Assembly (NCBI GenBank): GCA_017484085.1
Contig: JAFUTW010000022.1
Location: 32,352-96,351, forward strand
Direction of reading: 5' to 3'
DNA: 64,000 nucleotides
Source: Clostridia bacterium
Lineage (GTDB): Bacteria > Bacillota > Clostridia > Christensenellales > Aristaeellaceae
Below are positions 36,111-44,684 of this stretch, in pieces. The notes under the pieces are model-generated. The model saw only the letters and a program-made list of their open reading frames with translations, had not been told where the DNA came from and ran no database searches. A program made the translations under genes and the position numbers. Every line of letters starts with the position of its first letter. Positions within the stretch are counted from its first letter, which is position 1.

Positions 36111-37772
36111 TCAGTGTCCCGGTATGCTCAGCAGGAAGCTTGTTCCGTAACCGAAGCTGCCGAGCAATTCACAGTCTTTCAGCCTTCCGGATGCTTCCAT
36201 CACACCATTGATCAGAGCCTGCCTCTCCTCTGCCCCGGTCGCGCCGACCACGCAGACGACCAGCCGCTCTGCTTCCGATTCCCGGATCCGCTCAAGCAGC
36301 TGTCTCTTCACTTCTCCGTTGTCGATTTTGCAGAACTGTATGGATCCGTACCCTTTTGCTTCCTCGAACATGACTTCCACAAACCATTTCTCCTTGTAAA
36401 AACAGACGGCTTCCGCACCTTCTGCCTTCGCAACCGTCCGGAGGAAGGGTACAGAATCCCGGTAAAGATACGGCCATCCGACGGTGAACCAGCCGCTTAC
36501 TGTCATCCCGCCCAGCAGTAGGCAGAGAACGGGCAATTTTCTGCCTACGGAAATCTTCAGCTGCTCAGCAGACCGAATCAGCATCAGGGCTGCAACAAGA
36601 AGGAGATTGGCATAAACCGGAAACATGTATCGGTCGATCCATACAGAGGATCCTGAAAAGCGGACGATACTGAAATCGGTGACTGTTATTTTGAGAATGA
36701 TTAAAAAATACAGGAGTGTCGGCAGAGTCAGCAGCAGCCATGCCGGTTTTGCCAAAGACCGTGCATCAGCAGCTGCTTTGGCCTTCGCGTCTCCACGCTG
36801 CCCTTTGAAATGCAAAACGACAAGAACTGCTGCCGAAGCGAGGAGGATCATTCCCAGGCAGCCGAAGAGCTCCCTGTCTGTCAGTGTAAGAAAGGTTTTC
36901 AGCCTGAAAAAGAAATCCGATGCGCGGCCGGCGTTCTCCAGCACCTGCTTTCCGCGGTATTCACTGAAAACATGCCTGAGCATCGCAGGATAGATTGCGC
37001 AGGAAGCCGTGCCGGCGGCTGCCATGGCCGGGATCAGAGCCACCGCCCTCTTCAGCCGTCCGGTCAGCATCCAGTACACACCGAGGGTACAGACAGCCAG
37101 CACAGCGTAAACGATACAGTAGTAGTGCGTCAGGGCGCCGAGAAAAACGATCAGCGCCGCCTTCAGGTAAAAACCGTATCCGCCGTCAGGTCTTACGGCC
37201 TCACCCGCCAAACAGGCGGTCAGCGCCGTGACCCACATCATCGCCATGACGTACATCCTTAAAAAGGATACTGCGGACAGGATGCCCGCTGAAAAGACGA
37301 AGAAGAGTGACAGCACCGTCATCTGCTGCTCATCTTTCAGAAAAAGCCTGCCAAGCCTGCGCAGAAAATACAGCGTCATCAGCGCACAGGCGATGTTGAT
37401 GCTCCCTGCGTACCAGGGGGAAAAGCGCTCCGGAAAAAGCGAGCATACCGTATGAACCAGCGAGTGGTACAGCGGCGGATGCACACCGCTGGCGGTGTTT
37501 CGCCACGTGTTGGCATAGTCGAACCGGTGTTCCGGAGAGACGGACAGAAACTCCATGAACGGCCGAAGCGCGGGAGCATAGATCACGCCGTCCTCTATCC
37601 CGAATTCTTTGGAACCCTGATGATTCGCCTGCCCATAGGTGAACATCTCATCAACGTAATAATTGTGCTTCTGCGACAGCGTCAAAACCATCGCGAGGAG
37701 AAAGCTCCCGTAGATCATCACAGCAGGGACGCTCTTTCTCAGCCTCGTCAGCGGAATTCTGTCTTTCTTCAA
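36111..37772 (-). CDS. GT39-like membrane glycosyltransferase
   Basis: A 553-residue polytopic membrane protein with about 11-12 transmembrane helices. HNYYVDEMFTYGQA in the first loop carries the Asp-Glu pair typical of GT-C (GT39/83) enzymes, and a soluble C-terminal part follows about residue 430. It likely takes a sugar from the undecaprenyl-phosphate donor made by its neighbour. An ATG at 37796 lies only about 9 bases past the -10 box and has no Shine-Dalgarno sequence. The TTG at 37772 has GGAG 7 bases upstream and is the better start. It is the first gene of the eight-gene operon. Confidence 0.82.
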   Translation of the reverse strand: MKKDRIPLTRLRKSVPAVMIYGSFLLAMVLTLSQKHNYYVDEMFTYGQANHQGSKEFGIEDGVIYAPALRPFMEFLSVSPEHRFDYANTWRNTASGVHPPLYHSLVHTVCSLFPERFSPWYAGSINIACALMTLYFLRRLGRLFLKDEQQMTVLSLFFVFSAGILSAVSFLRMYVMAMMWVTALTACLAGEAVRPDGGYGFYLKAALIVFLGALTHYYCIVYAVLAVCTLGVYWMLTGRLKRAVALIPAMAAAGTASCAIYPAMLRHVFSEYRGKQVLENAGRASDFFFRLKTFLTLTDRELFGCLGMILLASAAVLVVLHFKGQRGDAKAKAAADARSLAKPAWLLLTLPTLLYFLIILKITVTDFSIVRFSGSSVWIDRYMFPVYANLLLVAALMLIRSAEQLKISVGRKLPVLCLLLGGMTVSGWFTVGWPYLYRDSVPFLRTVAKAEGAEAVCFYKEKWFVEVMFEEAKGYGSIQFCKIDNGEVKRQLLERIRESEAERLVVCVVGATGAEERQALINGVMEASGRLKDCELLGSFGYGTSFLLSIPGH

Positions 37773-37804
37773 TTCAGTGCTCCGGTTTAATAACATTTTT
37801 AGTT

Positions 37805-37833
37805 ATTATACTATCTTTTGGCTTTACTGACAA
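37805..37833 (-). promoter_or_regulatory. Promoter of the polysaccharide operon
   Basis: Minus strand TTGTCA, 17-base spacer, consensus TATAAT. Expected transcription start is near 37798, which argues against initiation at the ATG at 37796. Confidence 0.85.
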
Positions 37834-37871
37834 GATACTTACCGGCAGCAGCCTTTCAGATCATCCGGCAA

Positions 37872-37905
37872 CAAAGGGAGGCGTCTTTGAAAGACGCCTC
37901 CCTTT
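37872..37905 (-). terminator. Terminator after the oxidoreductase gene
   Basis: A long near-perfect palindrome (CAAAGGGAGGCGTCTTT and complement) just past the stop codon of the Gfo/Idh gene. The T-tail is weak on both strands. Confidence 0.65.
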
Positions 37906-37927
37906 GCACTTTCACTTTGTCCTGTGC

Positions 37928-39013
37928 CTATCCCTCGGTCCAACTGCACCGCTCAGCCTGCTGCTGCGCCTCGATCGCCAGCTCCATCACGCGGAACGTA
38001 TACGCCTGATCCATCGCTGTGTTGCTGCCGTCCAGGCAGTCCCGGATCATCCGCCCGAAGAAGGGGAAGCCGCACGTGCCGCTTGCGCACAGGTGATGTT
38101 CCCCTGCCTTGTCCGCGTAGTAGACGTGGTCCCCCTCCGCGCTGTTTGCCAGATCGATGTACTTGCGGATCTCGATCATGCCGTCCGTTCCCGTGATCAG
38201 CGTGCGGCCGTCGCCCCAGGCGCCCATGCCGTCCGGTGTGAACCAGTCCACGCGGAAATAGCCGGTAACGCCGTTGTCACACTCGATCATGCAGTCCCCG
38301 AAATCCTGGAAAGCCGGATGTGAAGGATGCGCGTAGTTGCCCACCCGGCTCCGGATGATCCGGGCGTCCTTCGCGCCTGCAAAGAACATCAGCTGCTCGA
38401 TCTGGTGGCAGCCGATATCGGTGAGGATGCCGCCATAGCGCTCCGGTTCAAAGAACCAGGCGGGTCTGGAAGGCTCGGAGAGCCGGTGCGGCCCCCAGCC
38501 CATCACCTGCACGACCCTGCCGATGGCGCCCTCGCGGATCAGCTTTTCCGCATAGACGGAGGCTTCCACGTGCAGCCGCTCGCTGTAGTAGACGAATACC
38601 CGCTTTCCGGTTTTTTCCGTCTCCCTGCGCAGCGCGCCGATCTGCTCCGCTGTCGTCATCGCGGGTTTATCGATAAAAACGTGCTTGCCGTGTGAAAGCG
38701 CCGCCAGCGCCACATCCGCCCTGTCGCAGGGGACAGCCGCTGTTGCGATCATCCGCACTGGCGCGGAGAGCACCTCCTCCCTGCTCCCGGCTGCCGCAGC
38801 CCCCGGAAAGCGCTCGCGGAAAGCTGCGACCTTGGCCGGGTCCGGATCATAAACGCAGAAGACCTCAGCGCCCGCCTCCGTCAGCCCGTTGCACATGCCG
38901 TAGATATGGCCGTGATCCAGGCCGATGACGCCGACCGGGAATTCACCCGGCGAACAGACGGCCTGTGCCCTGCCCTTCGGCGCGTAGACGCTGCCGTCTT
39001 TTTTCTCTTGCAT
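37928..39013 (-). CDS. Gfo/Idh/MocA-family oxidoreductase
   Basis: A 361-residue NAD(P)-dependent sugar-type oxidoreductase. The N-terminal Rossmann fold begins GVIGLDHGHIYGM, with HGH where the family usually has a GxGxxG variant. The FIDKPAMTTAEQ block holds the conserved Lys-Pro, and TDIGCHQIEQLMFF contains the catalytic-site His. It ends a LacI-TRAP operon, so it probably oxidises the imported sugar or sugar acid. GGGAGGGA precedes the ATG. Confidence 0.9.
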   Translation of the reverse strand: MQEKKDGSVYAPKGRAQAVCSPGEFPVGVIGLDHGHIYGMCNGLTEAGAEVFCVYDPDPAKVAAFRERFPGAAAAGSREEVLSAPVRMIATAAVPCDRADVALAALSHGKHVFIDKPAMTTAEQIGALRRETEKTGKRVFVYYSERLHVEASVYAEKLIREGAIGRVVQVMGWGPHRLSEPSRPAWFFEPERYGGILTDIGCHQIEQLMFFAGAKDARIIRSRVGNYAHPSHPAFQDFGDCMIECDNGVTGYFRVDWFTPDGMGAWGDGRTLITGTDGMIEIRKYIDLANSAEGDHVYYADKAGEHHLCASGTCGFPFFGRMIRDCLDGSNTAMDQAYTFRVMELAIEAQQQAERCSWTEG

Positions 39014-39025
39014 GGTATCCCTCCC

Positions 39026-40309
39026 TTATCCGTAGATGAGGTTCGGCAGCCCCGTGACGATCGGCGGGAAGATGAGCGCCAGCGCGGTGACCGCCAGGAC
39101 GACGAGGATATAGGGCAGCAGCGGTTTGATCGCCTTCTCCATCGGCAGCTTAGCGACGCCGCAGGAGATGAACAGGAAGGTGCCGACCGGCGGCGTGATC
39201 GCGCCCAGCTGCATGATGATCGTCATCGTCACGCCGAACAGGATGGGATCAAACCCCAGCGCGTTGCCGATCTGGTATACGGTCGCCGCAAACATCGCGA
39301 TGATGACTGTCGGATCCAGGAACATGCCGAGGATCATAAAGACCGCCATGAGGAACAGCACCACGAGCGCCGGGTTTGCCAGCACGCCCACGGCAAAGTT
39401 CTGCACCTCCGACTGGAAGTGAAGCCGTACCAGCACATTGGAGAGCACACCGGCGCCGGCGATCGTCATATAAACCACCGAGGTGGTGATCGCCGAATCC
39501 ACCAGGATGCCGGGCAGATCGCGAATGCGCAGCGAACGGCTGATGAAAAAGCCGTAGAACAACCCATAGAGTACCGCCAGCACGCCGCTCTCCGTCGGCG
39601 TCACGATGCCGAAGCAGATGCCGGAAAGGATGATGAGCGGCATGAGCAGCGCGCCGATGGAATGGAAGGCCGTGATCAGCAGATTTTTTAAGGAGAACTT
39701 CGTCTGCGGGATGTTGTAGTGCCGGTGCCGGTACTCCAGATAGACGACCAGCATCTGCAGGATGCCGATGATGATGCCCGGAACGAGGCCGCCCATGAAC
39801 AGCCGGCCGACCGGCATCTCCGTGTAATACGCGTACAGGATAAAGCAGATGCTGGGCGGGATGATTGGCGAAAGCATGGAGGATCCCGCCGTCACCGCGA
39901 CAGCGTAGTCGGTATCATAGCCCTGCTTCTCCATCGCGGGGATCAGCATGCCGCCGATGGCCGCCGCGTCCGCCGCGCCGGAGCCCTGGATGCCGCCGAA
40001 GATCATGGAGGTCATGACATTGACGTGTCCCAGGCCGCCGGGGAGAAAGCCCACGGCCGCGTTGGCGAAATTGACCAGCTTGTCCGTGATCTTCGCCTTC
40101 ATGATGATGTTGCCCGCCGTGACGAAGAACGGGATCGCGAGCAGGGACAGGCTGTTGATGCTGCCAAACATCTTGATGATGGTCAGCTGCATGGAATTGC
40201 CGCCCGTGATGATGAAGATGATGCCCGTGATGAGCAGCGCCATGAAGATGGGGAAACCCAGGAAGATAAAGGCCAGCAAAACCGCAAAAATGAGCAGCGT
40301 TGTAAGCAT
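39026..40309 (-). CDS. dctM: TRAP transporter large permease
   Basis: A 427-residue DctM-type integral membrane protein with about 12 helices. GSGAADAAAIGGMLIPAM, PIIPPSICFILYAYYTE and GAITPPVGTFLF are the conserved loops of this family. It forms the Na+-coupled channel of the TRAP system with the small permease encoded 13 bases upstream. GGAGGGG precedes the ATG. Confidence 0.95.
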   Translation of the reverse strand: MLTTLLIFAVLLAFIFLGFPIFMALLITGIIFIITGGNSMQLTIIKMFGSINSLSLLAIPFFVTAGNIIMKAKITDKLVNFANAAVGFLPGGLGHVNVMTSMIFGGIQGSGAADAAAIGGMLIPAMEKQGYDTDYAVAVTAGSSMLSPIIPPSICFILYAYYTEMPVGRLFMGGLVPGIIIGILQMLVVYLEYRHRHYNIPQTKFSLKNLLITAFHSIGALLMPLIILSGICFGIVTPTESGVLAVLYGLFYGFFISRSLRIRDLPGILVDSAITTSVVYMTIAGAGVLSNVLVRLHFQSEVQNFAVGVLANPALVVLFLMAVFMILGMFLDPTVIIAMFAATVYQIGNALGFDPILFGVTMTIIMQLGAITPPVGTFLFISCGVAKLPMEKAIKPLLPYILVVLAVTALALIFPPIVTGLPNLIYG

Positions 40310-40322
40310 GTTTCCCCTCCTC

Positions 40323-40856
40323 TCAGAAGGAACCGCTCACGGGTTCCTGCGCAGCTTTTTTCTTTGCGAAGGGGTGGCTGCCGAAGATGAAGATCAGCAG
40401 AAAATCATAAAACAGATAACCGCATCCGACCGGGATCGCTGCGTAAAACCAGCCGTTGGAAATGCGGATATTCTGAAGATAGCTTCTCGACTGGCGCATG
40501 GTCGTCAGCACGCCGTAGTAGATGAGCGCCGCCAGCGTCGCCAGGACGACCAGCAGGGCGATTTTTCTCAGGACCCGGGTCACTTTGGGGGGCAGCCATT
40601 TCTCCGTCAGGCTTTCCAGGCTGACGTGCGAGCCTTCCTTTACGCCCAGCCCCGCGGCGAGGAAGGCGATCCAGATCGTCCCCATCCGCATCAGCTCATC
40701 CACCCAGGGGAAGGGGCGGAAGGCCGCCGCGCCTTTAATGAGGTAGCGCAGGACGATGTTCATCGTGCACATGCCGATGACGGCAATGAGGATCGCCACC
40801 AGCGCGACGACGCGCACGGTGTTGACGACCCTGTCGAACTGTCTCAGTGCTTTCAT
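40323..40856 (-). CDS. dctQ: TRAP transporter small permease
   Basis: A 177-residue DctQ protein with four transmembrane helices; PFPWVDELMRMGTIWIAFL is the family's characteristic segment. I chose the ATG at 40856 (MKALRQFDRVVN), which has AGGAGG upstream. It lies between the periplasmic-type binding protein and the large permease. Confidence 0.92.
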   Translation of the reverse strand: MKALRQFDRVVNTVRVVALVAILIAVIGMCTMNIVLRYLIKGAAAFRPFPWVDELMRMGTIWIAFLAAGLGVKEGSHVSLESLTEKWLPPKVTRVLRKIALLVVLATLAALIYYGVLTTMRQSRSYLQNIRISNGWFYAAIPVGCGYLFYDFLLIFIFGSHPFAKKKAAQEPVSGSF

Positions 40857-40951
40857 AGGAGCTTTCCTCCTGCTTTGCGTTTCAAAAGGGGGCCTGCGCC
40901 CGCCGTATGCCAAAGCGCAGGCCCCACAGGGGTCGAGGTCAGTCTTCCTGC

Positions 40952-41932
40952 TTACTCGATGGAGGTCAGCACATCGTAGAAGGCCTTCCAGTTGTCGCCG
41001 CGGGAGAGATACTCGTCCGTCATGCCGGCGCAGGCAGCCTTCCAGGCGTCGATATCCTGGACTTCCGTCACGGTAACGCCGTTCGCCTTCATCGCTTCCA
41101 GAGCCGCCGTCTGATCGGCGTCATCCAGCGCCTCCTGATAGGCGACCGCCTCGTCCACCGCCTCGCCGATGACCGTCTTCAGGTCCTCGGGCAGAGCGCT
41201 GTACCAGTCGGTGTTGAAGAAGTAGTAAACACAGGCGATGATGTGGTTCGTGATCGCCAGGTTCTTGCCGTTGTCCTCCAGCGCAGAGGCGTGCAGGGAG
41301 CTGGGAGAGCCCTCGCAGCCGTCGCACGTGCCGTTCTGCATGGCGGTGTAGATCTCGTTCCAGTCCATGGTGATGCCGGCAGCGCCGACGCTCTCAAACA
41401 TGGAGATGTAAACGGCGTTGGGGCCGCGCATGACGAGGTCCTTCATGTCCTCGATGCTCTTGACCGGCTTGGTGGTCAGGATGTCGCGGGCGCCCTGGGA
41501 CATACCGCCCATCGCGGTGAAGCCGATGGGGTTCACCATCTCGTTGACCTGCGGCAGCGTCGCCTTCAGCACGCGGCGATAGTGGTCGTTGTCCTTGAAC
41601 AGGAAGGGGAACTCGTAGAGCAGCAGCGGCTCGCAGCCTTCGTACGCACCGGGGCCGGTGCCGGGCGCGGCAACCACCATCTCCAGGTCGCCGAACTGGG
41701 CCATGGCCACCTGCTCGGCCTGGCTGCCCATTTCAGAGCCGAAGTTCGCGGTCGCTTCGATGCGCCCGCCGGATTTCTCGTTCACCAGTTCCACAAATTT
41801 GGCGAGGCCCTGTCCCACCGTGCTGGTGGCGGCAAGGTTGGTGGATGTGCGCAGCGTGTACTCGGCTGCCAAAGCGGATGTCAGCCCGAGGCACAGCGCA
41901 AGCGCGAGAACCAGAGCGATGCACTTTTTCAT
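40952..41932 (-). CDS. dctP: TRAP transporter solute-binding protein
   Basis: A 326-residue DctP-family binding protein with a signal peptide (MKKCIALVLALALCLGLTSALA before AEYT). No lipobox Cys follows, so it may be released or retained by other means. FGSEMGSQAEQVAMAQFGDLEM, FLFKDNDHYRRVL and MRGPNAVYISMFESVG are typical ligand-cleft blocks. Initiation at the second of two ATGs (41932) gives a 7-base spacing from GGAGG; the first is only one base away. LacI regulation and the linked oxidoreductase point to a sugar acid or polyol ligand, which is inference. Confidence 0.92.
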   Translation of the reverse strand: MKKCIALVLALALCLGLTSALAAEYTLRTSTNLAATSTVGQGLAKFVELVNEKSGGRIEATANFGSEMGSQAEQVAMAQFGDLEMVVAAPGTGPGAYEGCEPLLLYEFPFLFKDNDHYRRVLKATLPQVNEMVNPIGFTAMGGMSQGARDILTTKPVKSIEDMKDLVMRGPNAVYISMFESVGAAGITMDWNEIYTAMQNGTCDGCEGSPSSLHASALEDNGKNLAITNHIIACVYYFFNTDWYSALPEDLKTVIGEAVDEAVAYQEALDDADQTAALEAMKANGVTVTEVQDIDAWKAACAGMTDEYLSRGDNWKAFYDVLTSIE

Positions 41933-41970
41933 GTTCATGCCTCCTTTTTATTTATTTCACGCCTGTCGGC

Positions 41971-41984
41971 GGGAAATACTTTCA
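41971..41984. promoter_or_regulatory. Second LacI-type operator, overlapping the lacI stop codon
   Basis: GGGAAATACTTTCA matches the perfect palindrome before lacI at 11 of 14 positions. Its right end is the lacI stop codon and it lies about 40 bases before dctP, placing a probable operator inside the operon. Confidence 0.6.
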
Positions 41985-42998
41985 CAGTGCGGGGCGCGTG
42001 CTCTCCCTGAAGATCAGCTCGGAGGAAACGGTCGTCCTGGCCGGCGTCTTTACGCCCCGCAGCACCTGCATCAGCGCCGAAACCGCCATGATGCAGGCCG
42101 CCTCCGTGTTGTTGTCCACAGTGCTGAGCGTCGGATGACAGCACTCCGCCAGCATGGTGTTGTTGTAGCCGATGAGGCTGAGATCCGCCGGCACGGCTAT
42201 ATGATTCCGGTTTGCGTACTTCAGCACGCTCATGGCGATGCTGTCCTCCGTCGCCAGCACCGCGTCAAACGAAAGCCCGCGGGAAAGCTCTTCCACAAAT
42301 TCCGCGCCCTCGCGGATGCCCAGCGGGCAAGTGCGGATGTACGCGCCGTCCGCTTCCAGCCCCGCCTGTCTCAGCGCGCCGGAGTACCCTTCCCGCTTGC
42401 GTCGCTCGGAGAGGCTGTCTCCCTGGTGGAGAAACAGGATCCTGCGGCACCCCGAAGCGATGAGCGCCGACGTCGCATCCCAGGCGGACTGCCTGTCATC
42501 GCAGAGGAAGGAGTAAATGTTCTCCCCCTCCAGGCTTCCGTTGATCAGGATGACCGGCAGAGACCGGGCCGTTTCGATGATGCACTGGTTGTCCTTCGGG
42601 TTGTTTTCGATGAAAAAGGAACCCAGGATGATGACCGCGTCCAGCTTGCGCGCGCACATGATGCGCAGCGTCTGGGCCTTGTCCCGCATATCGTAGCCGA
42701 CGCAGTAAAGCACAGAGTCGAAGTTATAGCGGCGAAGCTCCCGCTGCAGGCTGCCCAGGGACTGCGTAAAGCTGTTGCACGCATTGGGATCGGAGGGATC
42801 CACCATGAGGATGCCCACGGTGTGCATCGTATCCAGGCCGAGCCCGCGCGCAAAGGCGTTCAGCGTATAGCCGTTTTCCTCGATGACGGCCAGCACGCGC
42901 CGTCGGGTCGCTTCGCTGACCTTGTCGCTCCCGTTGATGACGCGCGAGACCGTTGTGATCGAAACGCCCGCCTTTTTCGAGATGTCGTAGATATTCAT
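41982..42998 (-). CDS. LacI-family transcriptional regulator
   Basis: A 338-residue LacI/GalR regulator. The N-terminal helix-turn-helix reads YDISKKAGVSITTVSRVING, and the hinge and a periplasmic-binding-protein-like core follow (GILMVDPSDPNACN, FDAVLATEDSIAMSVL). I chose the ATG at 42998 with AGGAG upstream. It precedes dctP-dctQ-dctM-oxidoreductase on the same strand. A perfect palindrome between its promoter and its start codon and a near copy before dctP indicate that it represses itself and the transporter genes. Confidence 0.92.
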   Translation of the reverse strand: MNIYDISKKAGVSITTVSRVINGSDKVSEATRRRVLAVIEENGYTLNAFARGLGLDTMHTVGILMVDPSDPNACNSFTQSLGSLQRELRRYNFDSVLYCVGYDMRDKAQTLRIMCARKLDAVIILGSFFIENNPKDNQCIIETARSLPVILINGSLEGENIYSFLCDDRQSAWDATSALIASGCRRILFLHQGDSLSERRKREGYSGALRQAGLEADGAYIRTCPLGIREGAEFVEELSRGLSFDAVLATEDSIAMSVLKYANRNHIAVPADLSLIGYNNTMLAECCHPTLSTVDNNTEAACIMAVSALMQVLRGVKTPARTTVSSELIFRESTRPAL

Positions 42999-43009
42999 GG
43001 CGGCTCCTG

Positions 43010-43023
43010 TGAAAGTACTTTCA
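43010..43023. promoter_or_regulatory. LacI-type operator before lacI
   Basis: TGAAAGTACTTTCA is a perfect 14-base palindrome lying just downstream of the -10 box and before the lacI Shine-Dalgarno sequence, the classic position for repression. Confidence 0.8.
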
Positions 43024-43033
43024 TCACGGTTTA

Positions 43034-43062
43034 AGAATAGCATTGTCCAAATTCAAAGTCAA
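43034..43062 (-). promoter_or_regulatory. Promoter of the lacI-TRAP operon
   Basis: Minus strand TTGACT, 17-base spacer, TATTCT, with the operator immediately downstream. Confidence 0.85.
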
Positions 43063-43192
43063 TACTCTATGCAAAATTATCTTTTTCGCTGTTCCTTTCG
43101 TTATTCTGAAATAAATTCTATGATCAGATTTTATCTTTTGCGCAATTCCGGTCCTGCCTTCCCCGTGCCGGGAAAGCGGTTTCAAAGGCAGC

Positions 43193-43219
43193 AAAAAGCC
43201 GCCGGCAACTGCCGGCGGC
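43193..43219 (-). terminator. Terminator after asnS
   Basis: A GC-rich perfect stem (GCCGCCGGC and complement) followed on the minus strand by TTTTT, 17 bases past the asnS stop codon. Confidence 0.9.
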
Positions 43220-43236
43220 CGGGTATTCAGTTCAAA

Positions 43237-44610
43237 TCAGAAGTCGCAGTTTCCGGGTGTGCGCGGGTACGGAATGACGTCGCGGATGTTCTCGATGTCC
43301 GTCAGGTACATGACCAGGCGCTCGAAGCCCATGCCGAAGCCGGAATGCGTGCACCCGCCGAAACGGCGGAGATTCACGTACCAGTCCATCTGCTCTTTGG
43401 AGATGCCCAGCTCATCCATGCGCCGGCACAGCCTGTCCAAACGGTCCTCGCGCTGGCTGCCGCCCATCAGTTCTCCGCTGCCAGGCACCAGCAGGTCGAC
43501 GCCGCGAACGGTCGTCCCGTCGTCGTTCTGGTACATATAGAAAGCCTTGATGTCCTTGGGCCAGTCGTACACGAACACGGGAGACTTGAAGTACTCCTCC
43601 GTCAGGTACTTCTCATGCTCCTTGAAGAGGTCCTCACCCGGCACCGCTTCATGCTCAAAGGGCTTCGGCGCGTTGCGCAGGATCTCGATGGCCTTGGCGT
43701 GGGTCACACGCGCCACGGTGGACTGCGTCAGCGCCTGCAGCTTCTCGATGAGGTTGCTCTTGGCGTAGCCCTGCAGGTACTGGAGCTCCGGCATCGCCTT
43801 CTCCAGCACCTCGCGCACCACGCTCTTCAGGAAGTCTTCCTCCAGGTCCATCAGCTGGTCAAGATCGCAGAAGCAGATTTCCGGCTCGATCATCCAGAAT
43901 TCCGCCGCGTGCGTCTTGGTGTTGGAGTTCTCCGCGCGGAAAGTCGGCCCGAAGGTGTAAATGCGCTTGTAAGCCAGCGCATAGGTCTCGCCCTCCAGCT
44001 GGCCTGTCACCGCCAAGCTGGTCGCCTTGCCGAAGAAATCCTCCTCCGGCTTCACATGGGTCCCCGGCGCCGCGGCGGTCACCGTAAAGGTGTTGCCCGC
44101 GCCCTCGCCGTCGTTGGCCGTGATGAGCGGCGTGTGCACGTACACGTAGCCGCGGTCCTGGAAGTAGTTGTGCACGGCCTGCGCCGCCACGCTGCGTACG
44201 CGGAACACCGCCTGGAACAGGCGCGTCCTCGGGCGCAGGTACGCGATGTCGCGCAGGAATTCCAAGGTGTGGCGCTTGGGCTGCAGCGGATAATCCTCCG
44301 GGCAGTCGCCCTCCAGCCGGATCTCCTCCGCCTGCATCTCCGCTGCGCCGCCCCGGCCTTCCACAAGCCTGCCCGTCGCCGAGATGGCGGAGCCGTTGCG
44401 GATGGCCTGCACCGCGGCGAAACCGCTTACTTTTTCGTCATAGACGATCTGCAGCGTCGTAAAGGCCGTGCCGTCGAAGAACTCCATAAAACCGATGTTC
44501 TTCTGCTTGCGGTGGTTGCGCACCCAGCCCTGCACGGTCACTTCGCTGCCCAGATACGCGCCTGCGTCCTTCGCCAGTTCGCGCAGGTCGATCACTTTGC
44601 TTGTGCCCAT
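43237..44610 (-). CDS. asnS: Asparaginyl-tRNA synthetase
   Basis: A 457-residue class IIb synthetase. An OB-fold anticodon-binding domain (about 18-115, VTVQGWVRNHRKQKNIGFMEF) precedes the catalytic core, with motif 2 in TFRAENSNTKTHAAEFWM and motif 3 in GFGMGFERLVMYLT. The VPGSGELMGGSQRE block and the C-terminus NCDF are typical of AsnRS. The 74 bases before the ATG are too short for a T-box, so it is probably read with gyrA. Confidence 0.96.
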   Translation of the reverse strand: MGTSKVIDLRELAKDAGAYLGSEVTVQGWVRNHRKQKNIGFMEFFDGTAFTTLQIVYDEKVSGFAAVQAIRNGSAISATGRLVEGRGGAAEMQAEEIRLEGDCPEDYPLQPKRHTLEFLRDIAYLRPRTRLFQAVFRVRSVAAQAVHNYFQDRGYVYVHTPLITANDGEGAGNTFTVTAAAPGTHVKPEEDFFGKATSLAVTGQLEGETYALAYKRIYTFGPTFRAENSNTKTHAAEFWMIEPEICFCDLDQLMDLEEDFLKSVVREVLEKAMPELQYLQGYAKSNLIEKLQALTQSTVARVTHAKAIEILRNAPKPFEHEAVPGEDLFKEHEKYLTEEYFKSPVFVYDWPKDIKAFYMYQNDDGTTVRGVDLLVPGSGELMGGSQREDRLDRLCRRMDELGISKEQMDWYVNLRRFGGCTHSGFGMGFERLVMYLTDIENIRDVIPYPRTPGNCDF

Positions 44611-44684
44611 TTGGTTGCCTCTTTCCCCGGCGGCCTGCGCCGGTGTGGATTGTTTCTGTTTTGAGCTTTCCCCTCAGCTGCTGC

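Noticed and set aside
44611-44684. T-box riboswitch before asnS
   Set aside because: Only 74 bases separate gyrA and asnS and none of the T-box conserved sequence is present.
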